NCBI RefSeq assembly: GCF_900143285.1
Contig: NZ_FRDN01000007.1
Span: 100,371 to 164,370, forward strand
DNA length: 64,000 nucleotides
Direction of reading: 5' to 3'
From: Desulfitobacterium chlororespirans DSM 11544
GTDB taxonomy: Bacteria; Bacillota; Desulfitobacteriia; Desulfitobacteriales; Desulfitobacteriaceae
Each line of letters opens with the position of its first letter. The stretch's first letter is position 1. Shown in pieces: positions 44,636 to 52,788 of this stretch. A program made the position numbers and the translations under genes. The notes under the pieces were generated by a model that was not told the DNA's origin, did no database searches, and saw only the letters and a list, made by a program, of their open reading frames with translations.

Positions 44636-45481
44636 ATGAATGATTTGGTAAAGGAACGCACTCCGCAGATCATCGCGGCGGAGATCAACAACTATAAAGA
44701 GTCCAGCGGGAGAATCCAGTTATCCTGTGCTGTGGAGATAGGCCGGCGGCTGATGGAGGCCAAAGCGTTTCTTCCTCACGGAGAATGGGGAAAATGGCTG
44801 CAGGAGTATGTGAGTTATTCTCAGCTTACGGCAGAGAGATATATGAAAGTCGCCCGGGAGTACGGGCAGGCCAGGGGGGACTCCCCAGGGGAGGAAAAAG
44901 CAAAATCATCAACGTTGAAGATTTTATCCTACTCCCAGGCACTGACTCTGCTGGATGTCCCGGAAGAAGAGCGGACAGAATTCATCGCCGAACTGGATAT
45001 CGAAAATATGTCTGTACGCCAGCTGCAGAGGGCCATCAAGGAGCGGGAGCAGGCCAGGCAGGAAAAAGAGGAGACGGAACAGGAAAACAGGGAGCTGCAG
45101 AAAGCTCTGGAGGGCGAAAAGGCGGAAAACAGTGAGCTGAAAAAAGAACGTGACGACCTGGAGGCCAAGGCTGGGGAACTGGAGAAGGAAAAACAAAATC
45201 TGGAGCAGGATGTGGAGAAAAGGAAGGCTGAGAACAGCAAGCTCAAAGAAAAGCCGCTCTTCAAGAGCAATCAAAAGTTGAGGGCTGACCTTACTGCCGC
45301 CCAAATTAAGAACGCTACCCATAAAGTTGCTTTTAAATTTGAAGCTTTGGAAAGGGCATTCAAAGAACTGACTTATGAGCTGAACCTGCTGCTTATGATT
45401 GATAAGGATGTGTATGGGGAGTATCGGAAAACTCTGCGGAAGTTTCTGTTGAAATGTCTGGATGAGAAAGTGGGAAATTGA
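44636..45481 (+). CDS. DUF3102 protein with long coiled coil
   Basis: 281 residues. The N-terminal 120 residues match DUF3102 (AAEINNYKESSGRIQLSCAVEIGRRLMEAK, LPHGEWGKWLQEYVSYSQLTAERYMKVAREYG in pieces), common in mobile and accessory regions of Clostridia and likened to nucleoid- or ParB-associated factors. Residues 140-215 are a charged coiled coil (EQENRELQKALEGEKAENSE and similar heptads). ATG 44636 follows GGGAAGGAA; the longer frame to 44591 has no site. Biological role unknown; it stands alone and has its own terminator. Confidence 0.8.
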   Translation: MNDLVKERTPQIIAAEINNYKESSGRIQLSCAVEIGRRLMEAKAFLPHGEWGKWLQEYVSYSQLTAERYMKVAREYGQARGDSPGEEKAKSSTLKILSYSQALTLLDVPEEERTEFIAELDIENMSVRQLQRAIKEREQARQEKEETEQENRELQKALEGEKAENSELKKERDDLEAKAGELEKEKQNLEQDVEKRKAENSKLKEKPLFKSNQKLRADLTAAQIKNATHKVAFKFEALERAFKELTYELNLLLMIDKDVYGEYRKTLRKFLLKCLDEKVGN

Positions 45482-45501
45482 TGGATACGCGCAGTGCAAG
45501 G

Positions 45502-45546
45502 AAAAGCGAGTCTTTTGGCGTAAAACCCAGACTCGCTTTTTTCGTT
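45502..45546 (+). terminator. Terminator of the DUF3102 gene
   Basis: Perfect 12-bp stem AAAAGCGAGTCT/AGACTCGCTTTT with a T-run (TTTTTTCGTTTT). Confidence 0.9.
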
Positions 45547-45588
45547 TTATGCTGCTTATTTGTATAATTTATCGAATCATGAGAGGGC

Positions 45589-45617
45589 TTGTATGTTCAT
45601 AGGGTGCTGGTTATAAT
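45589..45617 (+). promoter_or_regulatory. Sigma-A-type promoter for cooA
   Basis: TTGTAT (45589-45594) and TATAAT (45612-45617) are separated by 17 bases and lie 50 bases before the cooA start. Confidence 0.65.
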
Positions 45618-45666
45618 AGGGGAAATTAAAAAGAAATTCATACATAACAGCGAAAGGTGGAGCATC

Positions 45667-46347
45667 ATGCCTGCCAGAATGAAATTGACCGATATTGATT
45701 TGATCGAGGCCTTGGGGTCACCGGAATACAGTGACCTTCTATCCATATTTCAGGAGCGGACTTTCCAAAAGAAGCAGATCATCTCTCTGCCCAATCACGA
45801 AGAGAATTTAGTCATGCTCGTTAAAAAAGGACGGGTGCGGGTTTTTTTATCTTATGAAGATAAGGAGTTTACCTTATCTATTTTAGAACCAGGAGATATC
45901 TTCTCCATGCATACCAGAGCCTTTACCCAGGCTTTGGATAATGACACCGTACTGTTGGTGGCCAAGACGAAAAAGTTTGGTGAGATGATCACCCGCTATC
46001 CTCAATTCTCTCTGATCATGATTAAAGTATTGGGGGATCTTTTGAAAAACTCTATTACTATTATCAATGGCTTGGTCTTTCAGGAAGCCCACACCCGATT
46101 AGCCGAATTTTTAATCAATGCGGCCAAAGATAAAGGGTGTCAGGTGGCTGAGGGAATTCAGCTGGAGTTGGGATTAAATGTGGAGGATATCTCAACTATA
46201 TTAGGAACAAGCCGCCAGACCGTATCCTTTCTGCTCAATGATTTTTACAAGAACGGCCTCTTGCTGAAAGTGAATAGGAGAACCCTTATTATTAAAGACA
46301 TGGACATGTTAAAGAAGATGCTCGATAAGAATGATCAGCTGAAATAG
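45667..46347 (+). CDS. cooA: CooA-type haem CO sensor, CRP/FNR family
   Basis: 226 residues. CRP-like cAMP-type beta barrel then a long helix and HTH (VEDISTILGTSRQTVSFLLNDFYKNGLL). The N-terminus is MPAR, with P2 at the position of the haem-ligand proline of Rhodospirillum CooA; H82 in EPGDIFSMHTRAF aligns with the CO-side haem histidine. S80 replaces the cysteine that ligates ferric haem in studied CooA proteins. ATG 45667 follows AAAGGTGGAG; the longer frame to 45589 is rejected. The downstream cooFSC genes with a matching operator make the assignment strong. Confidence 0.92.
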   Translation: MPARMKLTDIDLIEALGSPEYSDLLSIFQERTFQKKQIISLPNHEENLVMLVKKGRVRVFLSYEDKEFTLSILEPGDIFSMHTRAFTQALDNDTVLLVAKTKKFGEMITRYPQFSLIMIKVLGDLLKNSITIINGLVFQEAHTRLAEFLINAAKDKGCQVAEGIQLELGLNVEDISTILGTSRQTVSFLLNDFYKNGLLLKVNRRTLIIKDMDMLKKMLDKNDQLK

Positions 46348-46384
46348 AACCAAGCAGTCAATGGAATAGTTTTTATATACAAAG

Positions 46385-46408
46385 GAGAGCGAAAATTCGC
46401 TCTCTTTT
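46385..46408 (+). terminator. Terminator of cooA
   Basis: Perfect GAGAGCGAA/TTCGCTCTC stem followed by TTTT, 38 bases after the cooA stop and touching the CooA-type operator. Confidence 0.85.
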
Positions 46409-46450
46409 GTCAACTGATTGACATTATTCTGCAATCGTTCATGGTACGAT
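46408..46450 (+). promoter_or_regulatory. CooA-type operator and promoter of cooFSC
   Basis: TGTCA-N6-TGACA (46408-46423) is the CRP/CooA-type palindrome. A candidate -10 box TACGAT stands at 46445-46450, so the expected transcript start near 46457 puts the operator centre at about -41, the class II activation position. No -35 box is visible, as expected for an activator-dependent promoter. Confidence 0.75.
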
Positions 46451-46512
46451 GAATCGACATAATTCACCCTTTCTAGCGATGAAAGGGCAGAGAGATGAGG
46501 AGGTGTTGCTTT

Positions 46513-47001
46513 ATGTCTAAGGGAAAGAACCGTTTCATCCATGCTGATCTCAGCCGTTGTTTAAGCTGCAAAAGCTGTGAACTGGCTTGTGGGCTGGCCC
46601 ATGCAGGATATGAGATCGAAGGAGCGGCGGCTGGCCAAATGAAGCTTAAGCCAAGAGTAAGTGTAGTGCAGCAAGGAACTACGGTGGCGCTCACTCAATG
46701 CCGGCAATGTGAGGATGCCCCATGTGTTAAAGTTTGCCCGAACGGATCACTGTATCAAGAAGAGGGGCTCGTCAAGCTTAACCGGGAAACTTGTATTGGC
46801 TGTAAGCTTTGTGCCAGGGCCTGCCCCTTCGGTTCCATCACCATGACCACGGAAGTTGTGGAAAGAGCGGATGGAAGAAAGAACAACCGGACCAAAGCCC
46901 TCAAATGTGACCTGTGTTTTAGCCGGAATAAAGAAATTAAAGAAGCAGGCTGCGCTTGTATTCAGGCCTGCCCGACAAAAGTCCTTTCGCTCAGTCTCTG
47001 A
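46513..47001 (+). CDS. cooF: CooF-type iron-sulfur electron carrier
   Basis: 162 residues, four-cluster ferredoxin of the CooF/HycB type: motifs CLSCKSCELACGLAH, CRQCEDAPCVKVCP, CIGCKLCARACPF and CDLCFSRNKEIKEAGCACIQACP. It accepts electrons from the CO dehydrogenase and passes them to an unidentified acceptor; no CooMKLXUH hydrogenase genes adjoin. ATG 46513 follows GAGGAGG; the frame is open from 46495. First gene of the cooFSC operon, 46 bases before cooS. Confidence 0.93.
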   Translation: MSKGKNRFIHADLSRCLSCKSCELACGLAHAGYEIEGAAAGQMKLKPRVSVVQQGTTVALTQCRQCEDAPCVKVCPNGSLYQEEGLVKLNRETCIGCKLCARACPFGSITMTTEVVERADGRKNNRTKALKCDLCFSRNKEIKEAGCACIQACPTKVLSLSL

Positions 47002-47047
47002 AAGGGATAGCAAATGCAGAGTATCGTAGACTAAAGGAGGACGGATC

Positions 47048-48955
47048 ATGAACTTAAGATTTTCCATTGATGAAGCAGTCCAGAAACTGTTGCCTGTGGC
47101 AGAAAAAGACAAGATTCAAACCGTTTGGGATCGCCATAAAGATCAGCAGCCTCAGTGCGGTTTTGGCAAAATGGGGATTTGCTGTCGCATTTGCTGGAAA
47201 GGTCCCTGCCGGGTCGATCCCTTTGGCAAGGGAGCCCAGCGGGGTATTTGCGGCGCCGATGCTCATACTATCGTGGCCCGCAATTTGATCCGCGGTATTG
47301 CTGCCGGAGCAGCAGCTCACTCCGACCACGGCCGTCATATTGCCCTGACCATGCGGGAGGTCGGCAAAGGAAATGCCCCTGCCTATACAATCAAAGACGA
47401 AGAAAAGCTGAAAAGAATAGCTCAAAGGCTGGGGATCGATTGGGAAGGGAAAAGTATTCGCGAATTGACCAAAGAAGTAGCTGACACGTCCCTGGAGGAT
47501 TACTCTCGCCAGGATTCTAAAGTTCCCTGCCGTTGGGCAGAATTGACCATGACTGAAGAGCGGGCAGCCAAATTAAAACAATGGGGGGTCATGCCTCACA
47601 ATATCGATGCTACCGTTGCTGAAATTATGAGCCGGACTCATGTGGGGTGTGATGCCGATCCGGTGAATATTCTTTTGGGAGGAGTAAAAGGAGCGGTGGC
47701 CGATTATACAGGAATGTACATTTCCACCGAGCTTTCCGATGCTCTCTTTGGAACTCCTGCACCCACGGTGACCGAGGCCAATCTGGGAGTCATTAAGGAG
47801 GATGCCATCAATATTGCCGTCCATGGGCATAATCCCCTGCTCAGTGAAGTGGTGTGCGATGCGGCGGCGATGCTGAATGACCTGGCTAAGCAAGCCGGAG
47901 CACCGGGCGGATTTAACATCGTTGGTGTATGCTGTACCGGGAATGAAGTGATGGTACGCCATGGAGTGCCCCTGGCGACCAACTATCTTTCCCAGGAGAT
48001 GCCTATTCTGACAGGCGCTTTGGAAGCCATGGTGGTGGATGTTCAGTGTATTATGCCTTCCCTGGGAGCGATTGCCCAGTGTTTCCATACAGAGCTCATT
48101 ACGACTATGTCTACCACCAAAATCCCTGGGGCTACCCATGTTCAATTCGATAAGGAAAATGCGGTGGAGTCGGCCAGAAAAATCCTGGAACTGGCTGTGG
48201 AGGCTTACCAGCGCCGGGATCCCAAGCGGGTGAATATCCCTCAGGTTAAGGAAAAAGCTATCGTCGGTTTCAGCGCTGAAGCAGTGATCGGGGCCTTGAG
48301 CCAGCTTGATGCCCACGATCCTCTTCAACCTTTATTGGACAATATCGTGAATGGCAATATTCAAGGGATCTGCCTGTTTGCCGGCTGCAACAGCACCAAC
48401 ACCCTTCAGGATCGAAGCTTTGTTGAACTGGCCAAGGGGCTGGCAGCCCACAATGTTCTTCTTTTAGCGACAGGCTGTGGAGCGGGTGCTTTGGCCAAGC
48501 ATGGACTGATGACCCAGGAAGCAACCCTGGCCTATGCAGGGGACGGGTTGAAGGCTGTCCTGACGGCCATCGGCCAGGCCAATGGTTTGAATGGCCCTCT
48601 GCCCCTGGTTCTCCACATGGGATCATGCGTAGACAATACCCGTGCCGTTTCCGTGGCTGTAGCCATCGCACAAAAGCTGGGAGTCGATCTGGATCGCTTG
48701 CCGCTGGTGGCCTCCGCTCCTGAAGCTATGTCGGAAAAGGCAGTAGCCATCGGCACCTGGGCCGTAGCCTTAGGCCTGCCCACTCATCTGGGAACTGTCC
48801 CTCAAGTCCTGGGGTCCCAGGTGGTAACGGAAGTGTTGACGGAGAAGATCAAAGATATTACCGGGGGCTATTTTATCGTTGAGACCGATCCGGAAGAGGC
48901 GGCTAAAAAATTATTCGCCGTGATTCAGGAAAAACGGGCGGGATTAAATCTATAG
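47048..48955 (+). CDS. cooS: Anaerobic carbon monoxide dehydrogenase, catalytic subunit CooS
   Basis: Oxidises CO to CO2 at a [Ni-4Fe-4S] C-cluster. 635 residues. B/D-cluster cysteines lie in CGFGKMGICCRICWKGPCRV and GICGADAHT. C-cluster ligands are all recognisable: H in NIAVHGHNPL, C in VGVCCTGNE, C in VDVQCIMPS, C in LFAGCNSTNT, C in ATGCGAGALAKHG and C in HMGSCVDNTRA. ATG 47048 follows AAAGGAGG. Monofunctional type: no acetyl-CoA synthase genes are near, so the role is CO oxidation or electron supply rather than the Wood-Ljungdahl complex. Confidence 0.97.
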   Translation: MNLRFSIDEAVQKLLPVAEKDKIQTVWDRHKDQQPQCGFGKMGICCRICWKGPCRVDPFGKGAQRGICGADAHTIVARNLIRGIAAGAAAHSDHGRHIALTMREVGKGNAPAYTIKDEEKLKRIAQRLGIDWEGKSIRELTKEVADTSLEDYSRQDSKVPCRWAELTMTEERAAKLKQWGVMPHNIDATVAEIMSRTHVGCDADPVNILLGGVKGAVADYTGMYISTELSDALFGTPAPTVTEANLGVIKEDAINIAVHGHNPLLSEVVCDAAAMLNDLAKQAGAPGGFNIVGVCCTGNEVMVRHGVPLATNYLSQEMPILTGALEAMVVDVQCIMPSLGAIAQCFHTELITTMSTTKIPGATHVQFDKENAVESARKILELAVEAYQRRDPKRVNIPQVKEKAIVGFSAEAVIGALSQLDAHDPLQPLLDNIVNGNIQGICLFAGCNSTNTLQDRSFVELAKGLAAHNVLLLATGCGAGALAKHGLMTQEATLAYAGDGLKAVLTAIGQANGLNGPLPLVLHMGSCVDNTRAVSVAVAIAQKLGVDLDRLPLVASAPEAMSEKAVAIGTWAVALGLPTHLGTVPQVLGSQVVTEVLTEKIKDITGGYFIVETDPEEAAKKLFAVIQEKRAGLNL

Positions 48956-48978
48956 AAACAAAATAGGGGGTTAGAGTG

Positions 48979-49764
48979 ATGAAAATAGCAGTGACAGGCA
49001 AAGGCGGCGTCGGCAAGACAACCCTTTCCGGAACCTTGGCCCGCCTATTGGCAGCTGACGGTTACCGGGTATTGGCGGTGGATGCAGACCCTGATGCTAA
49101 TCTGGCTTCTGCTCTGGGCATTCCTGAGGAGAACTACCGGGGAATCACTCCCTTCGCCAAGATGAAGGCACTGGCTGAGGAGCGGACGGGAGCCGACGGT
49201 GGCTATGGCACCTTTTTCATCCTCAACCCTAAAGTGGATGATTTGCCGGAGCAGTTTTGCGTGGAGCATGAAGGTGTTAAGCTGCTTTTGATGGGTACGG
49301 TGGAGCAGGGCGGCTCAGGATGTGTCTGTCCTGAGCACACCCTGATCAAGCGGCTGATGCAGCACCTTCTGGTGCAGAGAGACGAAGTGGTCATTATGGA
49401 CATGGAAGCCGGCATCGAGCATTTGGGCCGGGGAACGGCAGGTGCGGTGGATGCCTTGATCGTGGTGGTCGAGCCGGGGCGGCGGAGTGTCCAGACGGCA
49501 CGTCAAATTCAGGAGCTGACCCATGATCTGGGGATTCAAAGGGTTTTTGTGGTGGCCAGCAAAGTAAGGAGCGCTGAAGATTTGGCGTTTGTGGGAGAGG
49601 CTCTCAGTGATTTTCCCCTGCTGGGCCATGTCACTTTCAGCAGAGAGATTATGGATGCCGACTTGGCCGGCCAAGCCCTCTTTGATCTGGGCGGTGAGCC
49701 GGTCAAGGAGATTAGGAAGATAAAAGAAAACTTGATTCAGTTGATCAGCTCAATGGATGAGTAA
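48979..49764 (+). CDS. cooC: CO dehydrogenase nickel-insertion ATPase CooC
   Basis: 261 residues of the MinD/CooC type. Deviant P-loop TGKGGVGKTTLSG at the N-terminus, VDADPDANLASALG, the nickel/zinc-binding C-x-C in SGCVCPEH at the dimer interface, DMEAGIEHLGRG and VVEPGRRSVQTA. ATG 48979 follows GGGGG eight bases upstream, 23 bases after cooS. It matures CooS by ATP-driven nickel delivery. Last gene of the operon; a strong terminator follows. Confidence 0.96.
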   Translation: MKIAVTGKGGVGKTTLSGTLARLLAADGYRVLAVDADPDANLASALGIPEENYRGITPFAKMKALAEERTGADGGYGTFFILNPKVDDLPEQFCVEHEGVKLLLMGTVEQGGSGCVCPEHTLIKRLMQHLLVQRDEVVIMDMEAGIEHLGRGTAGAVDALIVVVEPGRRSVQTARQIQELTHDLGIQRVFVVASKVRSAEDLAFVGEALSDFPLLGHVTFSREIMDADLAGQALFDLGGEPVKEIRKIKENLIQLISSMDE

Positions 49765-49785
49765 ACTATAAGTCCTCGTAAGCAA

Positions 49786-49826
49786 ACAGAGTCCTGAATG
49801 ACCGGAGGTGACATTCAGGACTCTGT
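49786..49826. terminator. Shared convergent terminator
   Basis: Perfect 15-bp stem ACAGAGTCCTGAATG/CATTCAGGACTCTGT with an 11-base loop. It lies between cooC (plus) and the ABC ATPase gene (minus), whose stop is at 49828, so it serves both directions; T-runs are short. Confidence 0.75.
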
Positions 49827-49827
49827 C

Positions 49828-50562
49828 TTATCGCCACTCTAGAATCTTATTAAGAAAATTCTTCAGCTCCAGGCTTTGCGGTTCTTTAAAAATTCTTGCG
49901 CTGGATCCATGTTCAATAATTTGGCCATCGGCAATAAAAAGCACATAATCGCAGGACTGACGGGCGAACCCCATCTCATGAGTCACCAGAATTAAATCTT
50001 GGTTCTGCTCCTGCAGCTCTTTAATCATGTCCAGAACCTCGCTGGTCAGCTCCGGATCGAGGGCCGAGGTCGGTTCATCAAAGAGCAAAAAACGGGATTC
50101 AATGGATAAGGCCCTGGCTACGGCAATACGCTGCTGCTGTCCTCCCGACAATTGATGGGGTTTCTTATCCATATGCACTTTTAATTGAAACCGCTCCAGC
50201 AGCTCCAAAGCGATCCTTTCGGCTTTCTCTTTGCTGAATTTATGAACAACCATCAAAGGCAGGGTGATATTAGCCAGGGCTGTCAGATGGGGAAACAGAT
50301 TATAAGACTGAAAGACTACGCCAATCGTTTTGCGGTATTCCTGCAAATGGATTTCCGAATAGTCGATTCTTTCGCCATTTATGTGGATTTCCCCACGATC
50401 GGGCCTTTGCAAACCGGCGATCATCCGCAAAAGTGTGGATTTACCGCCTCCTGAAGGACCAATAATCGCCAGGGAACGAAAATGTTCCAAATCGATATTG
50501 ATATCTTTAAGCACTGTTTTGCCGGCAAAAGCTTTTTCCAGATTGCTGATTTTAAGCTTCAT
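49828..50562 (-). CDS. Amino-acid ABC transporter ATP-binding protein (GlnQ type)
   Basis: 244 residues with Walker A GPSGGGKSTLLRM, Q-loop VFQSYNLFPH, signature LSGGQQQR, Walker B LLFDEPTSALDPE and H-loop VTHEMGFAR, all typical of polar amino-acid importers. ATG 50562 follows GGAAAGGAA and overlaps the permease gene by 11 bases. Forms an importer with the permease and the solute-binding lipoprotein encoded upstream. Confidence 0.95.
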   Translation of the reverse strand: MKLKISNLEKAFAGKTVLKDINIDLEHFRSLAIIGPSGGGKSTLLRMIAGLQRPDRGEIHINGERIDYSEIHLQEYRKTIGVVFQSYNLFPHLTALANITLPLMVVHKFSKEKAERIALELLERFQLKVHMDKKPHQLSGGQQQRIAVARALSIESRFLLFDEPTSALDPELTSEVLDMIKELQEQNQDLILVTHEMGFARQSCDYVLFIADGQIIEHGSSARIFKEPQSLELKNFLNKILEWR

Positions 50563-51340
50563 AATTGAATTTCCTTTCCAAAACCTTCGAGGCATAGGAA
50601 ATCGGTACGGTCAGGATCATGTATAAAAGCGCCAGCACAATGTAGTTCTCAAAGGTGGCAAAGGTGAATGAATCGACCTCCTGAACGTTCTTGGTCAGCT
50701 CGCTGACGGCAATTACCGACAAAAGTGAAGAGTCCTTGATCAATGACACCAGCTGGCCGGCCAACGGCGGTAAGATCCTTTTGAACACCTGGGGAATGAT
50801 GATATAACGATAGCGTTGGTAGGATGTGAAACCCAGCGATCGCGCAGTTTCGATCTGGGACGCTTCGATGCTCTCAATCCCTGCCCGGATAATTTCACAG
50901 ATATACGCCCCGGAAAAAACCGATAAAATGACAACCCCCAGGACATAACGATTGCTGAGGTGCATCGCGGTAGCAATAATATAAAAAAACACATAAATCT
51001 GGACCAGCAGCGGAGTTCCTCTGATGATTTCCACATAGGCCTTACTAAAATAATGCAAAGGCAAAAATCTTGATTTTCCAGCAAACGCCAAGAAACTCCC
51101 GATGATCAGGCTTAGGATCAGGGAAAAAAAAGCAATAATGATCGTCATCAGGAAGCCGTCGATAAACTTGGCCCTATACAGATAAACGGTGTCCAGCCGC
51201 AGCGTATAGTCGAGGCTGTAAAAAGCCCAAAGCAGGACGCCAAGCATAAAGGCGCTGACCAGTGCGATATTGAAGGCTTGCTGCACACGAGTGGGATGAT
51301 GAGATTCTTCATTTTTCCACAATAAATTAGGCCGATTCAA
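50552..51340 (-). CDS. Amino-acid ABC transporter permease
   Basis: 262 residues with five or more helices; the HisMQ-family signature is seen in EIIRGTPLLVQIYVFFY and the EAA loop EIIRAGIESIEASQIETARSLGFT followed by RYIIIPQVFKRILPPL (in pieces). The start is TTG 51340 after GAGGAGGG. About 45 N-terminal residues before the first helix are hydrophilic, longer than average. Lies 166 bases after the binding-protein gene. Confidence 0.93.
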   Translation of the reverse strand: MNRPNLLWKNEESHHPTRVQQAFNIALVSAFMLGVLLWAFYSLDYTLRLDTVYLYRAKFIDGFLMTIIIAFFSLILSLIIGSFLAFAGKSRFLPLHYFSKAYVEIIRGTPLLVQIYVFFYIIATAMHLSNRYVLGVVILSVFSGAYICEIIRAGIESIEASQIETARSLGFTSYQRYRYIIIPQVFKRILPPLAGQLVSLIKDSSLLSVIAVSELTKNVQEVDSFTFATFENYIVLALLYMILTVPISYASKVLERKFNYEA

Positions 51341-51506
51341 TCCAGGATTCCCTCCTCTCCCGCTTCTATTCGTCTTTTATTCATCTTTTATTCATTCCTA
51401 TTCGTTCCAATTATTATCCTTACCGCAAAATCGAGAACTCCGCGCCGCAATGCTGCGGCACGGAGTTTGCACGGCAATCCATGACTTTAAGTGAGCAGAC
51501 AAAAAA

Positions 51507-52349
51507 TTAGTCGAAGAAAAATTTCACGCCCAGAGCAGCGAAGTCTTTCTTCTCTTGAGGCAAATATCTTTCCGCTAGTCTTGTGAAGCCGCCATTTTTC
51601 TTGTACTCGCCGATGAACTGATTGACCTTAGCCGTCAATTCCTTATCATCCTGACGCAAGGCAACGCCCCATTCTTCAACTTTATCCTGGAATGGGTTCA
51701 AATTGGCCCGGGTCGTTTTTTCGTTCTGTTTCCAGGCTCTGTAAATGCTCAAGGTATCATAGATAAAAGCATCGGCTTTCCCTTGGCTGACTTCGAGAAT
51801 ACAAGCGCTTTCTTTCTCAAAAACCATGATTTCTGCTTGCGGCAGATTGGCTTGGGCATAAATATGCCCTGTCGTACCATTCTTGACGGCCACCTTACGC
51901 CCCGGCGCATTGAGATCCTTAACCTCTTTCACCGAAGATTGCTCATTGATCAACAAGGCCAGCCAAGCTTTGGCATAGGGTTCAGAAAAATCAACGGTTT
52001 TTTTCCGTTCGTCCGTAATCGTCATTGAAGAAATAACCATATCAATTTTCTTGGTTTGCAAAGCCGGTATAAGACCGCTGAACGCCATGTTTTCGATTTT
52101 AACCGGTCGGTCCAAAGCCGCGCCTAAGTCTTTGGCAAAATCAACACTGACACCTGTCGGGTTCCCTTTTTCATCGGTCATCTCAAAAGGCGGATAGGCC
52201 AGTTCCATACCCACTATGAGCTCTTGCGCCGCCGCGTCATTGCCCGTTTGGGACGGCTGGTTTGCCGGTGCCTGGCTCTTGCTGCACCCCAATAAAATTG
52301 AACTTATCAGCAAAGCCGCCGTTAGCAGCAGAAGGTAACTTTTTTTCAT
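51507..52349 (-). CDS. Amino-acid ABC transporter substrate-binding lipoprotein
   Basis: 280 residues. Lipoprotein signal MKKSYLLLLTAALLISSILLGC; the mature part has the SBP family 3 pattern GMELAYPPFEMTDEKGNPTGVSVDFAKDLGAALDRPV, MTITDERKKTVDFSEPY and AVKNGTTGHIYA (in fragments). Such proteins capture polar amino acids; the ligand is not predictable. ATG 52349 follows GAGGAGCGGG. First gene of the transporter unit. The 439-base gap upstream (52350-52788) shows no riboswitch or T-box that I can recognise. Confidence 0.92.
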   Translation of the reverse strand: MKKSYLLLLTAALLISSILLGCSKSQAPANQPSQTGNDAAAQELIVGMELAYPPFEMTDEKGNPTGVSVDFAKDLGAALDRPVKIENMAFSGLIPALQTKKIDMVISSMTITDERKKTVDFSEPYAKAWLALLINEQSSVKEVKDLNAPGRKVAVKNGTTGHIYAQANLPQAEIMVFEKESACILEVSQGKADAFIYDTLSIYRAWKQNEKTTRANLNPFQDKVEEWGVALRQDDKELTAKVNQFIGEYKKNGGFTRLAERYLPQEKKDFAALGVKFFFD

Positions 52350-52788
52350 CTTCCCGCTCCTCTTAGCTGTATTCTTTTTCCTAAGTATACCATTTGTTTT
52401 AGCAGATATCAAAAGCAAGCGAGCAATGCCGAGCTCTTTCGGTGACATTGGAATTACTTTCTCCAAGATGACTTTGAGTCAACAATTAAACGTATCTTTC
52501 CCCATTTAGCCACAAACCGGAAAAATTATTGAATGACCAAGTCTCCTATGGTTAAGACACTCAGGAGTTCCCACTCCTCATCGACTCAACTCAGTCCTGA
52601 ACCTCTGTTGTCATTTTCATGCCCCCTTCTCTCTGTTATTCCGCATAGATAAGATGATTTGAGGGGCAAAGGTTACATTCGCTTAGAAAAATCAAAGGAT
52701 ACCTCTCTTCTAAAAGAGAAGTATCTTTTTCTATTTAAGGCTTGCTAAATATAAACTGTAGCCGAAGCAGGCCCTATCTATCTTATCC
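52350..52788. other. 439-base gap without a gene
   Basis: It contains the start region of the substrate-binding-protein operon and, at its far end, the terminator at 52698-52732 of the hydrolase gene. I see no other feature, no tRNA, and no T-box or riboswitch signature. Confidence 0.5.
52698..52732. terminator. Hairpin terminator after hydrolase gene
   Basis: GATAC-TCTCTT/AAGAGA-GTATC with one mismatch and a four-base loop; T-rich on the plus side (TTTTTCTATTT) and CCTTTGATTTTT on the minus side, so probably bidirectional. Confidence 0.65.

Noticed and set aside
47573-48328. 251-codon minus-strand frame
   Set aside because: It lies wholly inside cooS, where all metal-ligand motifs are intact in the plus frame.
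52350-52788. Possible riboswitch or T-box before the amino-acid transporter
   Set aside because: No T-box consensus, lysine or glycine riboswitch core could be found on the minus strand; only an ordinary terminator is present.
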